DNA from: Castanea sativa
Taxonomy: Eukaryota > Streptophyta > Magnoliopsida > Fagales > Fagaceae
Direction: 5' to 3'
Assembly (NCBI RefSeq): GCF_040712315.1
Contig: NC_134022.1
Coordinates: 2,294,001-2,358,000 of the forward strand
Length of the DNA stretch: 64,000 nucleotides
The notes beneath the pieces are model-generated. The model saw nothing but the letters and a program-made list of their open reading frames with translations, had not been told where the DNA came from and made no database searches. This document shows, in pieces, positions 12,488 through 23,093 of this stretch. Each line of letters starts with the position of its first letter. The stretch's first letter is position 1. Both the position numbers and the translations under genes were made by a program.

Positions 12488-13589
12488 CTAACGTAGTAGA
12501 TCGGTCTCTCGTAATCCATTTTCATTCCTTATGAGGACTAGGCTCACCGCGTGAATGGCTACGGCAGGATAAGCGAATAAAACCTCGTCCACCTCGGGGC
12601 GAGATAAAATGGGTGGCCGAGAAAGATATTGCTTAACAAGCGTTGGAAAGCTACCTCGCAATCCTCGGTCCCATTGAAACCCTTTCCACTTGTTCAACAA
12701 CCGAAAGAAAGGACGGCACCTGGTCCAACGGACCGAGAAATAAATCTATTCGGCGCGGCAATCATTCGGTCAATTTTTGAATATCTTTGGGTTCCGAGGC
12801 GGCGCAAATTCGAATAGCCTTAACTCTGCACTCGGGTTCACCTCTATGCCCCTATGAGTGATCATATACCCTAGGAACTTTCCGGATCCCACGCCAAAAG
12901 AACACTTGGAGGCGTTAAGGCGCAACTTATACTTCCTCGGCATTTTGAAGGTGTCGGCCAAATCTCGTCATGTGCGAAGGTACTTGTCTTACTCTTCACC
13001 ACCATATCATCCACGTATACTTCTATGGTTTTCCCGCTGTCGTTCAAACATTCCGGTCAACATTCTTTGATAAGTAGCCCCAGCATTTTTTAACCCAAAT
13101 GGCATGACCTTATAATGATAGTTCCCCGTTGGAGTAATGAAAGCAGTTTTCTCCTGATCCTCTAACGCCAAGGAATTTGGTGGTAACCCCCGGAAGGCGT
13201 CCAAGAAACTCATCCGAGGATGTCCAACCGTAGCATCTACCGGTTGATCAATCCGTGGCATTGGGAACGAATCTTTAGGACAGGCCTTGTTCGGATCGGT
13301 AAAATCTACACACACTCTCCACCCGCCGTTCTTCTTCTTAACGACAACGAGTATGAGCCAACCATTCGGGTGTAGAAAACTTCTTTGATCGCCCCGCCCT
13401 TTTGAGTTTAAGAACCTCTTCCTTCACGCCTCGGAATGTTCTCGGGAAGATCGCCGAGGTGGTTGCCTCCTCGGAACAATGGCCGGATTGACGTTTAAAC
13501 GATGACAAATAAAGCTCGGATCCACGCCCTGGAGCCTCATAGGGGTCCCACGCAAAGACATCTATATTGTCCTTTAGGAATTCCAACAA
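12488..13589 (-). pseudogene. Reverse transcriptase of the gypsy pol
   Basis: Minus-strand pieces show the typical order: RVDFTDPNKACPKDSFPMP-like start, MSFLDAF, EKTAFITPTGNYHYKVMPFG, LKNAGATYQR, then the catalytic YVDD box encoded at 13006-13017. These are followed by LRLNASKCSFGV and GYMITHRGIEVNP, then the connection region with LLNKWKGF and YLSRPPILSRPE. The key catalytic aspartates are present. Two or more single-base shifts break the frame (for example next to YVDD and in the GYHQI segment). Confidence 0.9.
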
Positions 13590-13599
13590 CTCCGTCTTC

Positions 13600-14110
13600 T
13601 CTGGTATGGCAGAAGTATGCCAACTTGGAAGAATCTCTCCGGATCATCTGCTATTACAAACTTCTCTAACTCCTCGCAAACAGCCTCATCTTCATCATCG
13701 CTCCAGTGCCTCCGAGCCGTTAGTGCTATGACTCTGGATGGGCAAGGTTGATAACTCGACTTCCGACCGACGAAGTATTGCCGCCGATATGCATTGCTCG
13801 GCCACTACCTGGCCGCCGAGGATCTCCTCAACGTGTTCCCCCGAGGGGAATTTAACCTTAACGTGCAAGGTAGAGGAGACGGCTCAGAGCGTGCAGCCAT
13901 GGCTGGCGAGGATGGCTGTATATGCGGAGAGTACGCGTCAACCACAATGAAATCTACTTCAACCGTTTCGTGCCGATTGAACGGGTAAACGGATCTGTCC
14001 TTTTGGCACAACGGCTCTCCCTTCAAAGCCGATAAGAGGTGAGTCATAAGGGTTAAATCTTCCAACTCCAACCTTAACCCCTTAAATAGATCGGGGTACA
14101 TGATATCCGC
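13600..14110 (-). pseudogene. Aspartic protease region of the gypsy polyprotein
   Basis: The frame YPDLFKGLRLELEDL followed by VDFIVVDAYSPH resembles the gypsy retropepsin region after its active-site loop. The D-(S/G)-G active site itself would lie just upstream (right of 14101) and is not cleanly readable. It sits between gag and reverse transcriptase as expected. Confidence 0.6.
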
Positions 14111-14247
14111 ACCGCGCCCCGATCTATCATCACCTCTTCACGTCATAATTCCCTATTCCGAGGGTAACCACAAGAGCATCGTCATGGGGGCTGGATAGTC
14201 CCTATTTTATCCTCCCTCGGAGAAACCCAAGATAGGTAAGGTGCTCT

Positions 14248-15713
14248 TTAATCTCTTCGGCCTACCACCCACATCCTCGACTGCGGACGGAAACCGCCAT
14301 GACCCGAGTGGGACTGAGCCGGTCCTGCCGGGTGCGGCGAAGATAACGTTAATGGTTCCCAATGCTTTGGCCGAGATGAACTGCTCCTCCGGTTGTTCGA
14401 ACCAACTTGACCGACCCTGGGCCGACACAAATCCGCTTCAACTTTCCCTCACCGACGAGCCGCTCTAGATGGTTCCACGAGTCCGAGTTCTCGCAGTGTG
14501 GCCCACATCTTGATGGTACCGACGAAAAGGTTTTGATTTCTTCTCGCGGGGTCCCCTTGCCCATCTTGCCGGGCCATCCGAAGAAGGGCTCCTTGCGAAC
14601 TTTTCTAATAATCGATGCACTTGGTTCTCGGAACACGGTATTTACGGCTGGGTGCCGCCAAGCCGGTTTTGTCCAATGTAATCCCTCCTCGGCTTGTTGT
14701 TGTGATATCTCGTCCGACTGAAATACCTTCTCTTATGCGGGATAACCTTCTCCTTCCCTTTTCCCTGCTGCTGGTCTTCCTCTACCCTTTTATATTCATC
14801 AATACGATCCATAAGACGGCGTACGCTGCGGACGGGCTTTTTCGTCAAAGATTTTCGTAGGTCGTGATCAGTAGGGAGGCCCACCTTAAAGGTATTAAGC
14901 GCCACCTCATCAAAGTCGCCGTCTATTTCATTAAACATCTCGCCGTATCTGTCGGAGTATGCTTTCGTGTCTCCCCTTCCTTCATAACCATGGATAACAA
15001 CGAGTCCAATGGCCGAGGGACTCGCTACACGTGATGAACCGCGAAGCAAATGCTCTAGTTAGTTCCCCAAACGAGCCTACGAGACCCCGATTCGAGACCG
15101 TTGAACCATCTCATAGCCACAGTCCCAAGCCGAGGGGAAGACTTTACACATCAAAGTCTCGTTATGAGAGTGCACCGCCATCCTTTGGTTGAAGTGACTC
15201 ACATGTTCCACCGGATCGGTCCGGCCATTGTAGATGGTAAAGGTGGGCTGGGTGAACCTCCCGGGAAGCCTTCCTCTCAATCCTCCGCGAAAACGGAGAT
15301 TTAGAGAGTTGGTGCAACGCTCTACTCATGGTATCGTTGCCTAAGCCCCTAGAACGAAGCTTCTTACGTCCGCGAGTTGATTGGTCGTCCTCCTCGCCGG
15401 AGGATGTTGCGCTAGTGGGGGAATATGACCTTGAACCGTAGCCAACTCCCCCTATCTTTTCGAGGAAGAACTAGATGAGGACGGAGAAACCTTACGTTTA
15501 GCGCGGCGTAACTTCCTCTTCAAACGATTAATTTCCTTCGCATGGATTTAGAGCCCTCATCGTGGGTAGTGCTACCCCCTCCCGAGTATGGCTATCCCCT
15601 GGGTATTCTGTAAGGACGCTTCCCTCACGAACACTATGACGTTCAAGACGTTCGAAATGATCTTCCGGGTTGTGATCCTCGTGACTCGCATGGTGAGAGC
15701 CTAAGCTCGCCAT
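14248..15713 (-). pseudogene. gag of the Tat gypsy element
   Basis: Three minus-strand pieces. At 15528-15713 is a charged N-terminal part. At 15077-15280 and 14642-15049 is the Retrotrans_gag capsid part: FTIYNGRTDPVEHVSHFNQRM, then KAYSDRYGEMFNEIDG and LMDRIDEYKRVEEDQ. At 14248-14640 is the nucleocapsid-like tail with a degenerate zinc knuckle and LERLVGEGKLKR. Gag forms the virus-like particle. A second, unrelated fragment of similar type lies at 42463-42765. Confidence 0.85.
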
Positions 15714-15740
15714 AATATCTCTACTACTTCCAGACTAGAT

Positions 15741-15760
15741 TTCCCACGGACGGCGCTAAT
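15741..15760 (-). promoter_or_regulatory. Probable primer-binding site
   Basis: On the minus strand the bases directly after the 5' LTR read ATTAGCGCCGTCCGTGGGAA, with the GCGCCG core often seen in tRNA-complementary primer sites. I did not identify the tRNA. The position, abutting the LTR, is the main evidence. Confidence 0.55.
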
Positions 15761-16498
15761 TGTAAGCGCACAATCGCACCCGGACCCGAACGTTATGGGC
15801 TCGGGCCCAAATGAGCCTTAAACAATGAAAACTTGTAGAGAGTGGGCTTGAAACCCGGGTTAGAAGTGAGTGAAGATTAAATGACAAACTAAAGATTGCC
15901 GTATTAGGAAACGCAAAGAGTAACGTAAATAGGTCTCCTCGACGTAAGCGAGCAGGCCGTTCTTATATTATCTCTCTCTTTGTCTTTTTTTCTTTTTAGG
16001 TTACAAAAAGTTCCGTCCTCATTTCATTCCAGGTCTTTCTTAAATACTCTTCTTCTTAATACTTTATACACGTGTTGCCCCCAACTCCTCCCTTAGTATA
16101 GATATTTCTTTTCTTAGTACCTTTGAACAAGCCAGAAGTTTTCCCTTCCACCGTTTAAGTGTCACCTCCCCATTAATGCGGCCGGGGTGGTAGGTGCGGG
16201 TCTTTAATGTGGAGGTAGCAGCCTTTGTCTTTGACATTTCTTCAACACTGCGGCTTCGGGGCATTCAAGGGTTCACCCTTTTAACCATTGGTCGACCGTG
16301 TCATTCCCTAACCCGTACCATGAAGTCCCGGGTTCTCGGGTGTCGTCCGAGGGTAAGTTCACCCTCGGCGGGTCCTCTGACCCTCGGCGCATGGGCCGAC
16401 CCATAGTATTAACAATTTCCAAACCCAGGGTCAGGTCGGCCTTCCTTAACACGGCCCAAAAGGCCCATGTTCCCATCAGGATCTTTTTACCCCCCACA
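15761..16498 (-). repeat. 5' LTR of the Tat gypsy element
   Basis: This 738-bp copy is matched to 4762-5514. It begins TGTAAGCGCACAATC and ends CCCCCACA, followed by the target duplication ACAAC. It is slightly shorter than its partner because of many 1-3 base gaps, which fall mostly in GC-rich words. Confidence 0.93.
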
Positions 16499-16778
16499 AC
16501 AACTAACCACTTATGATTTGTTGTAAAATTATTGTAAAAATATTGTGAATGTAACACTTCTCAAAAAATAATTGACAAAACTTTTCACAATTGCCAATAT
16601 TATCAATAAAAATTTGTCAATTAAAATACAGTGAATTTAATGTATATTTATTGCATTACTGTCATTTTTTCTTTTTTTTCTTTTTTTTTAATATTTGTTT
16701 TTATTGATATTAGCTCCTAATCTGAGTGGGCCTGACTGTAAGTGGACCCCACTCGTTGAAAAAGAAAAGTATGAAACT

Positions 16779-16786
16779 TATAAAAG
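16779..16786 (+). promoter_or_regulatory. TATA box of the 240-aa protein gene
   Basis: TATAAAAG lies about 200 bp upstream of the ATG at 16987, which leaves a 5' UTR of roughly 170 bases. It is the best TATA candidate in this stretch. Confidence 0.55.
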
Positions 16787-16986
16787 CAAGAAATACCAAA
16801 AGCATGAGTTAGCCGTTAGAGAGAGACAGAGAGAAAAACATGTTCTACAATCTTCTTTCCAACTGGGATTCTTGTACTGCAGTGTGAAATCCCCTGGGTA
16901 ACACTGCATTTTTGCACTCCCTAAAACCCCAATACAAAACACCCAAAAAAAACTGAAGCCCACAGCCAAATTTTAGAGTTATTTTA

Positions 16987-17709
16987 ATGGCTGATTTCAG
17001 GTACCTATCAGACACAGACGACGAAAAAGAGTCAGCAGCAGTGGAAGAGCTAATCTCACAAGCAAAAGACCTTTGTGTTCTTGAGCAAGTTGCTGCTATT
17101 CGCTGCTCTTCTTTCACTGACTCTGTCCTCCCCACCGACCTTGAGTCCCGCTTCCGCAAGCTCAAATCTTTTCCACTCACTAATAATAAGCCTAATAAGC
17201 CCAAGCCAGATTGTTCTGCCAATGCCGATTTTTCGCTTTCAAAAACGCCTCCCAATCCAAAATCACCACCCGATTTATCGGTGGAAAAAGGGGTTTTCTC
17301 AGATTTGGAAGATAACCCAGATCCAGTTTTGAAGCATGAGTCTTCAAAATCATCAAAATCTCCATCTGGGTCTTCGTCATCGATGGATTTTTCGCCTTCT
17401 CCGCCGAAGAAAACAGGTTGCTTTTTCTGGCTTTCTCCAAAGAAGGCTTCTTCTCATGATCATCATCAGAAGAAGAAGAGTAAGAAGAGTAGGGAGAATG
17501 GTCTTGATTGGGACATGGACCATGAATTTTTATGGGATTTGAGCACTTTTTCGACGAAGAAGCAGCAGAAGATGCTAAAAAAGGCTATGAAAGAGGAAGA
17601 GAAGATTAGCCGGGAGGCCCAAAAAATTGTCAACTGGGCTAAGCAATCGTCTGCTAGGCTGAGTGCTGTTTCGGGCATTCATGATGATGAGCTAAGTGAT
17701 AGTGATTAG
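16987..17709 (+). CDS. Uncharacterised 240-aa charged plant protein
   Basis: A single uninterrupted exon of 241 codons including the TAG stop. I do not recognise a named family. The N-terminus is acidic (MADFRYLSDTDDEKES) and followed by a short helical part with two Cys. The middle is rich in Ser, Pro and Lys. There is a CFFWLSPKK motif and a Lys cluster (QKKKSKKS, about residues 162-169) that could be a nuclear localisation signal. The C-terminal third (FLWDLSTFSTKKQQKML, then KAMKEEEKISREAQKIVNWA) is charged and predicted helical, and the protein ends in the acidic ELSDSD. The ATG follows a clear TATA box and the composition is protein-like, so I think it is real. The 3' flank is partly duplicated in tandem. 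Function unknown; the features would suit a nuclear or scaffold-type protein, which is speculation. Confidence 0.8.
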   Translation: MADFRYLSDTDDEKESAAVEELISQAKDLCVLEQVAAIRCSSFTDSVLPTDLESRFRKLKSFPLTNNKPNKPKPDCSANADFSLSKTPPNPKSPPDLSVEKGVFSDLEDNPDPVLKHESSKSSKSPSGSSSSMDFSPSPPKKTGCFFWLSPKKASSHDHHQKKKSKKSRENGLDWDMDHEFLWDLSTFSTKKQQKMLKKAMKEEEKISREAQKIVNWAKQSSARLSAVSGIHDDELSDSD

Positions 17710-17710
17710 A

Positions 17711-18300
17711 AGTATAGTTTTTGGTAATCTTGGCCTTCCATTTTTACACTTTGAAACAATATACAGTATAAGAGCTGTTGCTGTTTGCGTTATTGTAGAC
17801 AGTCATATACCTGATAATCATGCTTTGTTCTGCTTTTTATTTTTTACTAAAGATATGTTGTAAAGGTGATGTATGTTTGGAAATTGGAAGAGTTTATCTA
17901 TATGGAAGTATTGGAAAAATAGGCTTGATGTGGTTCTTTATGTAATGCATTGCTTCTAAATTGGAGTGCCATAGTTTACAATTCTGTTTTTCTGTGGACT
18001 TCTTTGAATTGCATGTTTCTTGAAATTTGAAACTAGTTATTAGTGTAAAATATTAACTTCTTATATGGTAATTAGAGTGTAGTTTTTGTAATCTTGGCCT
18101 TCAATTTTTACACCTGGAAACAATATATGGTATAAAAGCTGATGCCGTTTTCGCTATTGTTATTCTGCTTTTTTTTTTTTTAAACTAAAGATATGTTGTA
18201 AAGGTGATGTATGTTTGGAAATTGGAAGGATTTATCTATATGGAACTATCAGCAAAGTTGTCTAGATGTGGTTCTTTATGTAATGCATTGCTTCTACATA
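17711..18300 (+). repeat. Tandem duplication of the 3' flank of the 240-aa gene
   Basis: 17711-17965 and 18073-18300 align in the same order. Both have GTAATCTTGGCCTTC, then the ATATGTTGTAAAGGTGATG block, then GTGGTTCTTTATGTAATGCA. The offset is about 340-360 bp with indels. The first copy follows the stop codon directly, so it is probably 3' UTR. Confidence 0.8.
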
Positions 18301-19697
18301 GCTTCCAATGAGTTGTTTTACATGTTAGTTGAAACTAGTGATTACTGTAAATTAATCATTTTCCTCTTGTTTTGCAGTATAAATTTCTAAACTTAATTTT
18401 TTGTGTGAAGTTTTCACCTATTTTAAATATTGAACTAATATCCTATTTGGATGAGGTCTAACTAGTCTGCTTCCCTTGTCATTGTGTTAACTGAGATGAG
18501 AAGGATAGGAGAGTGCAATCTTCATATCCAATTCCATATTTGTTGTGGATCAAAGAAGCTTGAGAAATTAATAAATGGTGGATAAGAATGATTATGGTGT
18601 CCATCCCGGTTACCAATTCCTGAATCTTATTCCCGTTAGTTCAAAATTGATATACTTATCATTATGGGACTCTTCAACAATGACATTGAAGGCCTTGATT
18701 CTGGAGGGACAATCGACTTCTTGTACTGAAGCACCAACTAAGATGTAATAAGAAGAAATCAGGGAGAACCATGATCAGCAATGTTACTGTTCTGGAATTT
18801 TATGTATCAGTTCATATTATTTCATTCTTGTCATAACAATACAATTGATCTGCAATTTATCATAGTGACTGTATGTAGAAGCAATTATATTTGTTGCAAT
18901 TAGGCTCTTTCACAAGCAGCACAGGTAATATTAATCCTATTTGGCTGATACAATGCACTTTGTTGTGGACCTTCTTGCTCCATGAATCATGGATCTCTTA
19001 AAGGATGTAAGTATCTAAAAGCTTTGTTTTTCTTTTCTCAGATTTACAAGTCATGGGGTAATGAAATTGCCTTTCAGGGCACTTGTCTTCATGGATCGTT
19101 CCTTGTGTTGGTGTTGTTCATGAGCCCTACATTTGTGAGAAGCTTCACTAGAATGGGTGAATTTCCCATTTTATTCTCTGGATGATGTCCATCCGATTTT
19201 CACTATAGTTCATTGACAACATGAAAGAGCATTGAGTACCTGACTAGACTGTTGAAGATAAAGAAAATCCTAGCATGGTACCATGTGGCTGCAACCACCA
19301 GTTTTCACTCTTTTTGTCATTGTATGTGGTTCTGGGTATCACTAGCAGCTTGCATACAAATTTGGGGAAGAAAGAGGTGAGGAACTTGGGTTTTGATAGT
19401 TATTTAGTCAAGGCGCTCATATGGAACAAAGATCAAAAGCTCCTCATGTTCTCATATTTCCCCTTCCAGCACAGGGACCTGTCAACACCATATCATGCTC
19501 AATCATGCAGAGCTTCTTTCACTTGCTAGCCTCAACACCTATTACTACCCCAATCGCCTTGTTGTTTACACCAATATTCTAGCCTGTTTCACGTGCTTTC
19601 CTACATTCCAATCCAAGACCATCCCCCGGACCTTCCAGCTTGTTAGCATATAACCATTATTTTTATATTATACATTTCAAAATGTATGTGTACATAT
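18301..19697. other. Intergenic DNA without a recognised gene
   Basis: Moderately GC-balanced sequence with short open frames (for example 18982-19185 and 19275-19529) that match nothing I know and have no supporting splice structure. It could hold decayed exons. I cannot support any. Confidence 0.4.
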
Positions 19698-19999
19698 GAG
19701 TAATAGAGATTAGGGACACACCACTTCTCACACTTAAATTCACACCATGCTTATGTGTCAACTCTTAATTGGATTTTAGCTTTTTCAAGTATATGTGATA
19801 GACCCATGTGAAGAGTTGACACATAAGCAAAATGTGGATTTGGGTGTAGGAAGTAGTGTGTCCCTACTCCCTAGCATTACTCGTGTATGGGTCCATCACA
19901 TATACTTGAAAAAGCTAAAATCCAATTAAGAGTTGACACATAAGCAAAATGTGGATTTGAGTGTAGGAAGTGGTGTGTCCCTACTTCTTAGCATTACTC
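19698..19999. mobile_element. Fold-back MITE with 10-bp target duplication
   Basis: The ends are inverted repeats: left GAGTAATAGAGATTAGGGA, right (reverse complement) GAGTAATGCTAAGAAGTAGG, both leading to GGGACACACCACTTC. The central arms TATGTGTCAACTCTT...CAAGTATATGTGAT also pair, and one arm is duplicated. Exact flanking duplications GTGTACATAT lie at 19688-19697 and 20000-20009. The size of the duplication suggests a Mutator-like family. Confidence 0.85.
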
Positions 20000-20009
20000 G
20001 TGTACATAT

Positions 20010-21008
20010 TTCCTAGATCAAATAATATCAATTATCCTTCATTCAAGCAATATAAGGGCCTCTCAAGTCAACTATCTTAGCATATATATAGAGTGCCTCT
20101 ACACAAATGAAATACACAGATATCATATACAGATTCTTTTTTCTTAATCTCACATAGTGTCAAAGCCATGACTTTGTGACCTTCAATAGTTTTTGCTTGT
20201 CATTGTGCAACTCTGCTCATCACGGATTCACCACGCTCAAGCCAACCTACTCGACATCACCAATCTCTTTTTATTTTTTAAATTAAACTAATCACACGTA
20301 TCAGTTCCTCGTCCTAAGATTGACCAAAGAAAGCAAACCAGAGTCACTTTCGTGCCCTCACGTGCCTCCAACAGCCTTGGTGAGTCATCTCACGTCTCCT
20401 CTCGTAGCCTCTCAGCTCTCTTTTATGGTAAAAATGACAAAGCCCTAAACTATGTAACCTGATTACCTAAATACCCTTATATAAAATATGAAAAACCCAA
20501 ACTACCCTTAAATTTATTAATAAATAATAGGCCAACTATCACATGCATTAAAAAAAAAAAAAAACAAGTTCAAAATATAATTAAATTATTTTCAAAATAA
20601 CAATTTTCATTACCAGAATCCACATTAAATGCACAAATTAAATCTGTCATCAAATTTTTTTTTTTTTTGTTAATTACACAAAATTAATTTTTCATGGGTA
20701 AGATACACAAATTACACTCACTATCAAAAAAATTTATTAGAATATATGGGTCCAAAAAAATCATAAAAATTACTTTTTTAGCAATGGAAAACATACTTTA
20801 ATTTTTGTGTGTGAAAGAAGACATGGAGTCGTTTACAAACAATTTTTGAAATATGGACTCACTCTAATGCAGATAAGTTGACTCGACAAATGGCCAAGTC
20901 AAGGAGTGAATTGTTGTCAGGTTGATATTGGTTATCGAACTGGTTGATATGTTAACCTCTTTGAACTCAATGAACGGGACCAAGATGCTCTTGTGAAGTG
21001 ATAAGCTT
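20010..21008. other. Intergenic DNA
   Basis: No gene seen. A stretch at about 20330-20440 is GC-richer, with several CACGT/CTCACGT words, and could be an old promoter. The remainder is AT-rich with poly-A and poly-T tracts. Confidence 0.4.
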
Positions 21009-21017
21009 TTATCGAAT

Positions 21018-21194
21018 GAGAAATTATATGTCCACAACATTTTCAATACTCTTTAACAACAAATCTTAAATGACAAGTTGTTACTGGTTATTACTGGTAG
21101 GCAAAAAAGTAATTCAATGATAGGTTCAAATGAGAACTAGAACAATTTACCATCTGGAATTTATTATAAAAATGTTGTGAACATAACAGTTCTC
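21018..21194. mobile_element. 177-bp MITE, same family as the one split at 4641
   Basis: Starts GAGAAATTATATGTCCACA and ends with the inverse CATAACAGTTCTC. It is flanked by exact 9-bp duplications TTATCGAAT (21009-21017, 21195-21203). The inside shares AAGTTGTTACTGGTTATTA and CAAAAAAGTAAT with the MITE interrupted by the gypsy element. No coding capacity. Confidence 0.85.
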
Positions 21195-21203
21195 TTATCG
21201 AAT

Positions 21204-22800
21204 TAATTGATACAATAGGTTTGGTCTTTGTCTTTTGGTGGAAAGGTAGAGAGGGTGGTGGAGATGCAAGCCCCCACTTGAGCTGCATTCATTCATGATA
21301 GAGAGAATAGTGAGAAAGATGTGAGTTATGAGGTAGCAGTGGCTCAAGTTATGTGCCGACAATGGAGGTGCGAGTAAGTTCAAGTTGGAGAGAGAGAGAG
21401 AGAGATTGCGGGTGTAAAAGTGAGAATTATTAAGTATATTCGGAGTACAATAGCATGGTGCTCTCTCCTTTTACAATTATGGTGGGGTTCATGATGAATG
21501 TGAGAGGAGAGAACCCATGTCATCATAATCTAAGAACACCTAAGAATTACTCATGTAAAATATAGAAATGGGAAAAGAAGGTAAAAGATAGAAAGGGGAA
21601 AAGAAGGCAGGCTTCGATGAAAAATGTATGGGAACATTAATATATTTAAATACAATTAGGAACTAGATTTGTTGTTGATGATGGAATTAGGAACTAGATT
21701 TATTAAAAAAAATGTTCATGATATCATCATGGTTCAAACCTTGAAACCTTTCCCTTTTTGGTTCTTTGAACTATTCAAAACTATGAATTTTATAAACTCA
21801 AATCAGCAAACAATACAAGAAGTTCAAATGGAGTAATTATTCAGTGTTTTGGAGCTCAATAAATACGTACTCCCTTCACTAACATGAATAGTTAGTCTCA
21901 CTATGAATAGATGAGAGATTCTCCATCCAAACATTTAAATCATGACCTTCTAAAGCTCCTCTAATCAGAGCAAGTGCGAAGGCATTTTCTTGACACTTTA
22001 AAACGTGGGTAAATTTACGCCAAAATCAAGCTTTTACACCAGATTGCGCCTTTGTGATAAGAGTAATCAGATAGTCATTAATAGTAAAACTTGGTGTAGG
22101 ATCATTTAGTATTTCCACCAGGACCACCACCAGTTCATAAGGACAACAAATTAATAACAATTCATAATAAGTGAGTTAAAGTCATAACTTACAACTTTCT
22201 CAACAAAAAAAAAAAAAAAAGTCATAACTTACAAAAAGTAAAATATTTTTAATTTCTTATAATAACAGTCTTTTTTATTTTTTGAGAAAGAATAACAGTA
22301 TTTATTAATTGTATATAATTTGCACAGAGTCGTAAATACACATTGAAAATACAATTCAATCTATACTATATATATATATTAGTATTTATCTTTCAAAATC
22401 AATTTTGACAATATAACACTCTAAAAAAAAATTCAACAATAAAAAAATATATATAGGGAAATATTTATAGCATGTTTGGTATATGTATTTAAACACATAT
22501 ATTTAATTTTTAAATAACATTACACATATTTTTTTTTTATAAATATTTTTTTAAAAATTAAAAATTATTATTTAAACACACGTGGGGAGGTATTGGCTGT
22601 TGCCCAAAATGGCAGGCTCCTATATTGTCTCGGCTTCCCTCGTAGCAGCCACCAGCCTCTGAAAATTCAAAATAATCAAAATATTAAAATACCTCGAAAC
22701 TTCGAATTTCGTGACTTACCTCAAATTTTGGAAACTGCCAACTTGGAATTGGTCCCGAACACGATCTTCATTATTAACTACTATTTCTATTGGTCTTTAC
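21204..22800. other. Intergenic DNA upstream of AOX
   Basis: No gene supported. The stretch contains a short (GA)n run near 21392 and AT-rich tracts around 22200-22570. Open frames near 22593-22829 lack any recognisable product. Confidence 0.4.
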
Positions 22801-22807
22801 TCGCATT

Positions 22808-22842
22808 CTTGAGTCTCAAGCAAACTTGACTTGGTTCCCAAG
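22808..22842 (+). promoter_or_regulatory. Pair of mitochondrial dysfunction motifs (MDM) in the AOX promoter
   Basis: CTTGAGTCTCAAG (22808-22820) and CTTGGTTCCCAAG (22830-22842) both fit CTTGNNNNNCA(A/C)G. This is the MDM bound by ANAC013/ANAC017 in Arabidopsis mitochondrial retrograde signalling, which regulates AOX1a. They lie 9 bp apart and about 380-415 bp upstream of the AOX start codon. The motif match is seen in the sequence. The regulation is inferred from the Arabidopsis gene. Confidence 0.65.
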
Positions 22843-23016
22843 AACTTGCCTACTTTACTTGACGTCTAGATTCTCTCTCTCCTCACAATTACGAACCTAC
22901 CCAAACCCCCACTTCACAACGTTAAATAGGCCAAGGGTAAATGAGTCAATACAATTAAATCCTACACCAGTATCAACTGTCTAGCAACGTCTAAATGGTC
23001 ATTCGGCTGACAATAT

Positions 23017-23049
23017 GACACGTGTTGTGATAATAACCGTACACGTGTC
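23017..23049 (+). promoter_or_regulatory. Two inverted G-box/ABRE elements
   Basis: GACACGTGT (23017-23025) and ACACGTGTC (23041-23049) are exact reverse complements, each with a CACGTG core. They lie about 35-65 bp upstream of the TATA box. Such elements bind bZIP (ABA-responsive) and bHLH factors, so ABA or light/stress control of AOX is plausible. Confidence 0.6.
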
Positions 23050-23082
23050 CCTCTTCCCCCACCGACTGACCCATAATTCGCA

Positions 23083-23093
23083 TATATATAAAA
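23083..23093 (+). promoter_or_regulatory. TATA box of AOX
   Basis: TATATATAAAA, about 130 bp upstream of the first ATG, leaves a 5' UTR of roughly 100 bases. Confidence 0.65.

Larger units (their letters stand above)
4762..16498 (-). mobile_element. Ty3/gypsy LTR retrotransposon, Tat lineage
   Basis: A full-length but coding-defective element of about 11.7 kb, transcribed on the minus strand. It has two LTRs beginning TG and ending CA, and a 5-bp target duplication ACAAC (4757-4761, 16499-16503). The order in element orientation is 5' LTR (right), primer-binding region, gag, protease, reverse transcriptase, RNase H, integrase, a tandem-repeat 3' UTR, an antisense ORF, polypurine tract, 3' LTR (left). 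The pol order places it in Ty3/gypsy. The antisense gene and the repeat-rich 3' UTR are hallmarks of Tat-lineage elements (Retand, Grande, RIRE2 types). All frames are interrupted by stops and small indels. Some of those indels may be consensus errors (see findings). Confidence 0.93.
4641..16562. mobile_element. Small MITE (9-bp TSD type) split by the gypsy element
   Basis: With the gypsy element (4762-16498) and one copy of its target duplication removed, the two outer pieces form a MITE of about 180 bp. The left end begins GAGAAATGATATGTCCACA. The reverse complement of the right end begins GAGAAGTGTTACATTCACA. Both lead into related inward sequence containing ACAATATTTTTACAA. It is flanked by exact 9-bp duplications AAAAAATAA (4632-4640, 16563-16571), as in Mutator-like elements. 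A second family member lies intact at 21018-21194. The MITE therefore predates the gypsy insertion. Confidence 0.8.

Noticed and set aside
18982..19529. Open frames downstream of the 240-aa gene
   Set aside because: Short, no motif, no consistent splice sites connecting them.
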